This document shows, piece after piece, positions 5,172 through 7,874 of a stretch of DNA of 7,874 bases. The stretch comes from Porphyromonadaceae bacterium UBA4259. Lineage in GTDB: Bacteria; Bacteroidota; Bacteroidia; Bacteroidales; Muribaculaceae. The notes under the pieces are model-generated. The model was not told the origin of the DNA, searched no databases, and was given only the letters and a program-made list of their open reading frames with translations. The stretch covers positions 1-7,874 of the forward strand of contig DGWL01000016.1 of NCBI GenBank assembly GCA_002396125.1, given 5' to 3'. Each line of letters opens with the position of its first letter. The stretch's first letter is position 1. The position numbers were made by a program, and so were the translations under genes.

Positions 5172-6893
5172 TTACTTGCCGAGGACGACGTTGAAGATGC
5201 CGGTGATGTCGGCTACATTGATGAAGCCGTCGAAGTTGGTGTCGAAGTTCACGTTGTAGCCTGTGTTATTGAGAACGTGGTTGTAGATGGCGGTGATATC
5301 GGCTGAATTCACGTAGCCATCGAAGTTTACATCGCAAATGTGGTGATGCATCCACACGTCGAGCAATGGCATGCGCTCGGTGAACCACCGGGCTATGTAT
5401 TGCTTCTCGGCTTCAAAGTCGAGGTCGTGGCCAAAGAGGTCGGTGTCGCCGTTCCATCGCTTCTGCTCGCGTGCCGCCGCACCACTGTTGATGAGCTGGT
5501 CGATGGCAGTTGTGTAGCGGTCAATCAGGCTCTCGGTGCTGAGCCATGACTGTCGCAGCTCGTCGTAGCGGTCGAGGAAGGCTTGCCTGAACTTGCACTT
5601 GTTGTGCAAGAGCATCTTGAACACCCACACGTAGGGCTGGTTGAAGTAGTCGGGATTAGTGATAGGCGGTCGCCACTCGCTTGGACTCCACGACTGACCC
5701 ACGGTGGCGTCAAGATCCCACACAGCAAGCGACAGTCGCTTGTCGGCAACGCGGTCGTGACACAACCAGTAGATGTTTTTGCAGCTGTTGTCGTTGGCGT
5801 CGAGGGTGATGTAAAAGATGGTGTAGTCGATCATCACCGGCATGTCGAAGTGCTTCTCGGCACGAACGTTGTAGATTTGCACCGCCTCGCTCCACCACAT
5901 GGCATCAACGGCATCATAAAGCACCTGGTAGCTGGTGGGGAACACCTCATCGAACTCGGGATACTTGGTGGTGAATTTGTAGTAATCGGGCAGGCTGTCG
6001 TTGAAGGGTGGGTTTTCCTTGAAGCCGGTCACAGGGTTGAAGTCGTCGGTCTTCCACAGCCCGCCGTGAAACACGTTGTTGACGGTGTCGTGCTTGACAA
6101 GTTGCAGCTGCTTGCGGTCGATAGCTTCGCCCAGGCAATAGATGCCGCGATAGTCGTCGCCCAGGAAAACCTCCACCACCTTTCCTCGGGCGCCGGTGAG
6201 CGCGTCGGGGGCCTTGTCGATGTAGTGTGGTGGTCGCGCCATGTCGAGCCACAGGTCGGTGGCAACGCGGTTGCGCACACGCGCCATGTCGGCCTGTCCG
6301 GCATCAAGAATCCAGTGGTTGTCGCGCCTGAGTCCCAGTAGCTTGCGATTCATTTTCTCACCATTGCTGTCAACAAACTTGATGCTGTAGTTGCGCTTGT
6401 GCTTGCTCTCGGCATTGGTGGTGCCGCCACGCCATTTTATCCTGGCATTCATCATCTCGGTGAGCGGCATTCCCGGCTCGGCAATGGCGACTGTCCCGGC
6501 TGCGTAGTCGTAGCCAAAGTTGCCGGTGATGAGCACAATGGGCAGGGTGGTGAACTGCAGGGTGTAGTTGACAGTCTCACCCGCAGGTGTCATCACGGTT
6601 ACTTTCCACTCTTTTCCTGCAGTGATGTCGGCAAAGGAATATTGCGAGCGGTCGTTGAGCTGCTCGTCGTTGATGCTCACTATCGAGTAGCCACCGGTCG
6701 TGCTGAGTGTAGCTTCAACGGTGGTTCCCCACCACTGCTGTGGCACCGAAGCCAGCAGCGAGTGGTCGCTTGCGCACGGCACAGCCGGTGCCGAGTCGAT
6801 TGAGATGAATGCCTGTGAGCTTGCCACGTGGGTGCATGCGATGAGCACGAATAATAGTGCTGCCAGGCGTGATGTTATGCAAGATTGTATCAT
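5172..6893 (-). CDS. Secreted CotH-family (kinase-like) protein with C-terminal dockerin repeats
   Basis: CotH domain proteins have an atypical protein-kinase fold; Bacillus CotH phosphorylates spore-coat proteins, while the role in Bacteroidales is not known. I chose the ATG at 6893 (573 residues) over an in-frame TTG seven codons upstream because it places Arg and a hydrophobic core correctly for a signal peptide. LIAC at 17-20 is a possible lipobox; otherwise cleavage after SSQA (28) fits. A beta-rich domain spans about 29-145. The CotH domain spans about 150-515: RGGTTN (155-160), HKRNYSIKF (165-173), YRGIYCLGEAIDRKQL (248-263), DNSCKNIYW (368-376) and the metal-site motif WDLD (392-395). 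Residues 521-573 hold two dockerin/EF-hand-like calcium loops, DVNFDGYVNSAD and DTNFDGFINVAD. It follows its paralogue by 31 bp, so co-transcription is likely. There is no carbohydrate-active domain and no T9SS tail. Domain calls are firm; substrate and docking partner are unknown. Confidence 0.9.
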   Translation of the reverse strand: MIQSCITSRLAALLFVLIACTHVASSQAFISIDSAPAVPCASDHSLLASVPQQWWGTTVEATLSTTGGYSIVSINDEQLNDRSQYSFADITAGKEWKVTVMTPAGETVNYTLQFTTLPIVLITGNFGYDYAAGTVAIAEPGMPLTEMMNARIKWRGGTTNAESKHKRNYSIKFVDSNGEKMNRKLLGLRRDNHWILDAGQADMARVRNRVATDLWLDMARPPHYIDKAPDALTGARGKVVEVFLGDDYRGIYCLGEAIDRKQLQLVKHDTVNNVFHGGLWKTDDFNPVTGFKENPPFNDSLPDYYKFTTKYPEFDEVFPTSYQVLYDAVDAMWWSEAVQIYNVRAEKHFDMPVMIDYTIFYITLDANDNSCKNIYWLCHDRVADKRLSLAVWDLDATVGQSWSPSEWRPPITNPDYFNQPYVWVFKMLLHNKCKFRQAFLDRYDELRQSWLSTESLIDRYTTAIDQLINSGAAAREQKRWNGDTDLFGHDLDFEAEKQYIARWFTERMPLLDVWMHHHICDVNFDGYVNSADITAIYNHVLNNTGYNVNFDTNFDGFINVADITGIFNVVLGK

Positions 6894-6924
6894 GATGAAA
6901 ATCAGTTGTGTCAATAAAGTTATG

Positions 6925-7874
6925 TCAATACCCCATGATTAGTTTATAGAGCAGTGTTAAGTCGGCCGAGTTAATCACTCCGTCGCCATTGGTGTCGGCT
7001 TGTGGGGTGGGTTCGGTTGTGCCTTGAATAATCCTGTTGACCAGGACGAGGTCGGCCGAATTGAGCACACCATCGGCATTGGGGTCGACCGGCCGGCGCA
7101 TGAGAGTGTGGTCGAGGAAAGCGAGTCGTTTCTTCATCCAGTCGATGATGTAATGGCGCTCACTGTCAATGTCGAGCGTCAAACCGTTGATGTCGCTGTC
7201 ATGACTCCACCGTGTCTCCTCTCGCGCCACGGCACCACACTTGATGAGGTGGTCGACAAGGGTGTTGACGCGGTTGGCGAGGCTCTCATCGCTGAGCCAC
7301 GACTGGCGCAGTTGCCAATATCGTTCCACCATGTCGTTGTGATAGGTGCAGGCGGGGTCTTGCAGCATGAGAAACTCCTTGCTCGAGAATCGGTATTGGA
7401 AATCGGGCTCGGCGCGTCCGCCGCGAAAGTCGGGCGCGTCGCGGTTGGTTCCCAGCGACCAGTCCAGATCCCACACCGCTAGCGTGAGCCGCTTGTCCAC
7501 ATTGCGGTCATAGATAGCCCAGTAGATGTTGTTCACGCCATTGTCGACGGCGATGAGCAACTGGTTGAAGATGGCGTAATCGATGATGACAGGCATGTCG
7601 AAGTATTTGTGCACATGCTCGTTATAGCTCTCCACGTCGCATTGCGACATAAACTTCACGGCGTTATAGAGGTCGAGGTGATTGGTGGGATGGATGTCTT
7701 CAAAGTCGGGATACTCTACAAGGAAAGTGCTGTAGTAAGGGCTATTGTTGTTGTAGACTACATAATTCTTGAATTCTGCCACTTTGCTCCAACTCTCGGC
7801 GTTCCAAATCATTCCGTTAATCTTCTTGGTGTCTTCGTCCCACTTCTTGACCTGCAGCTGCTTGCGGTCGATGC
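6925..7874 (-). CDS. CotH-family protein with C-terminal dockerin repeats, N-terminal part outside window
   Basis: This is the C-terminal 315 residues of a paralogue of the next gene; the frame is open to the window edge, so the signal peptide and the front of the CotH domain are missing. The visible part begins IDRKQLQVKK, aligning with IDRKQL of the neighbour. Shared blocks include FDMPVIIDYAIF (91-102), DNGVNNIYW (110-118), DKRLTLAVWDLD (126-137, with the metal-site WDLD), LRQSWLSDESL (188-198) and GAVAREETRW (213-222). The C-terminus has two dockerin/EF-hand loops, DPNADGVLNSAD (from 263) and DTNGDGVINSAD (from 293), separated by a Thr/Pro-rich linker, and ends LIMGY with stop TGA. The regions between shared blocks differ clearly, for example after IDRKQL and after WDLD, so the duplication is not recent. 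It is probably an extracellular or surface protein and the promoter-proximal member of the pair. A further CotH gene could lie upstream. Confidence 0.9.
   Translation of the reverse strand, partial: IDRKQLQVKKWDEDTKKINGMIWNAESWSKVAEFKNYVVYNNNSPYYSTFLVEYPDFEDIHPTNHLDLYNAVKFMSQCDVESYNEHVHKYFDMPVIIDYAIFNQLLIAVDNGVNNIYWAIYDRNVDKRLTLAVWDLDWSLGTNRDAPDFRGGRAEPDFQYRFSSKEFLMLQDPACTYHNDMVERYWQLRQSWLSDESLANRVNTLVDHLIKCGAVAREETRWSHDSDINGLTLDIDSERHYIIDWMKKRLAFLDHTLMRRPVDPNADGVLNSADLVLVNRIIQGTTEPTPQADTNGDGVINSADLTLLYKLIMGY

Noticed and set aside
5583..6341. Plus-strand open frame of 252 codons opposite the second CotH gene
   Set aside because: It is antisense to a gene with recognisable CotH motifs, with no signal, motif or promoter of its own.
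5172..6914. Start of the second CotH gene at the TTG codon 6914
   Set aside because: The ATG at 6893 gives a better-shaped signal peptide, and TTG starts are uncommon; kept only as an alternative.

Overview
The window most likely comes from a gut-type member of the Bacteroidales (Muribaculaceae/Prevotellaceae-like). This rests on three things. Upstream regions carry promoter boxes of the Bacteroidetes primary sigma factor type (TTTG, about 19-20 bp, TAnnTTTG). Starts lack Shine-Dalgarno sequences and have A/T-rich leaders. The gene types fit: a Bacteroidetes-type POT transporter, a PpiD-like foldase of about 700 residues, and secreted CotH proteins ending in dockerin repeats. All six supported genes are on the minus strand, so the window reads right to left in transcription order. 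No RNA gene, CRISPR array, insertion sequence or phage gene was seen, and no gene-free stretch exceeds 300 bases.

In transcription order the layout is as follows. (1) 7874-5172: two adjacent paralogous genes for secreted CotH-family (atypical kinase fold) proteins, each ending in a two-repeat dockerin-like calcium-binding domain. The first runs off the window at its 5' end. They are 31 bp apart and probably form one transcript, ending at a small hairpin with a T tract near 5119-5140. (2) 4977-2863: a single-gene unit for a PpiD/SurA-like membrane-anchored periplasmic chaperone, with the best promoter in the window (5035-5065) and a strong 13-bp-stem terminator (2793-2827), followed by a weaker second one. 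(3) 2620-1832: a secreted protein of 262 residues that I do not recognise, with its own promoter and terminator. (4) 1651-1226: SufE, the sulfur acceptor of Fe-S cluster assembly. (5) 1132-1: the first 377 residues of a proton-dependent oligopeptide transporter, cut by the window edge. The short gap between sufE and the transporter holds small repeats built on TCTAGA and ATTGTGCATT.

Most of the window is ordinary housekeeping and envelope content: Fe-S assembly, envelope protein folding and peptide uptake. The accessory and most interesting part is the CotH-dockerin pair. Both proteins keep the WDLD metal-site motif of CotH kinases and all four dockerin repeats keep the full calcium-ligand pattern, so they look like active, scaffold-docked or surface-displayed enzymes whose substrates and docking partners are not in view. 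I found no clear evidence of a wholly new multi-gene system.
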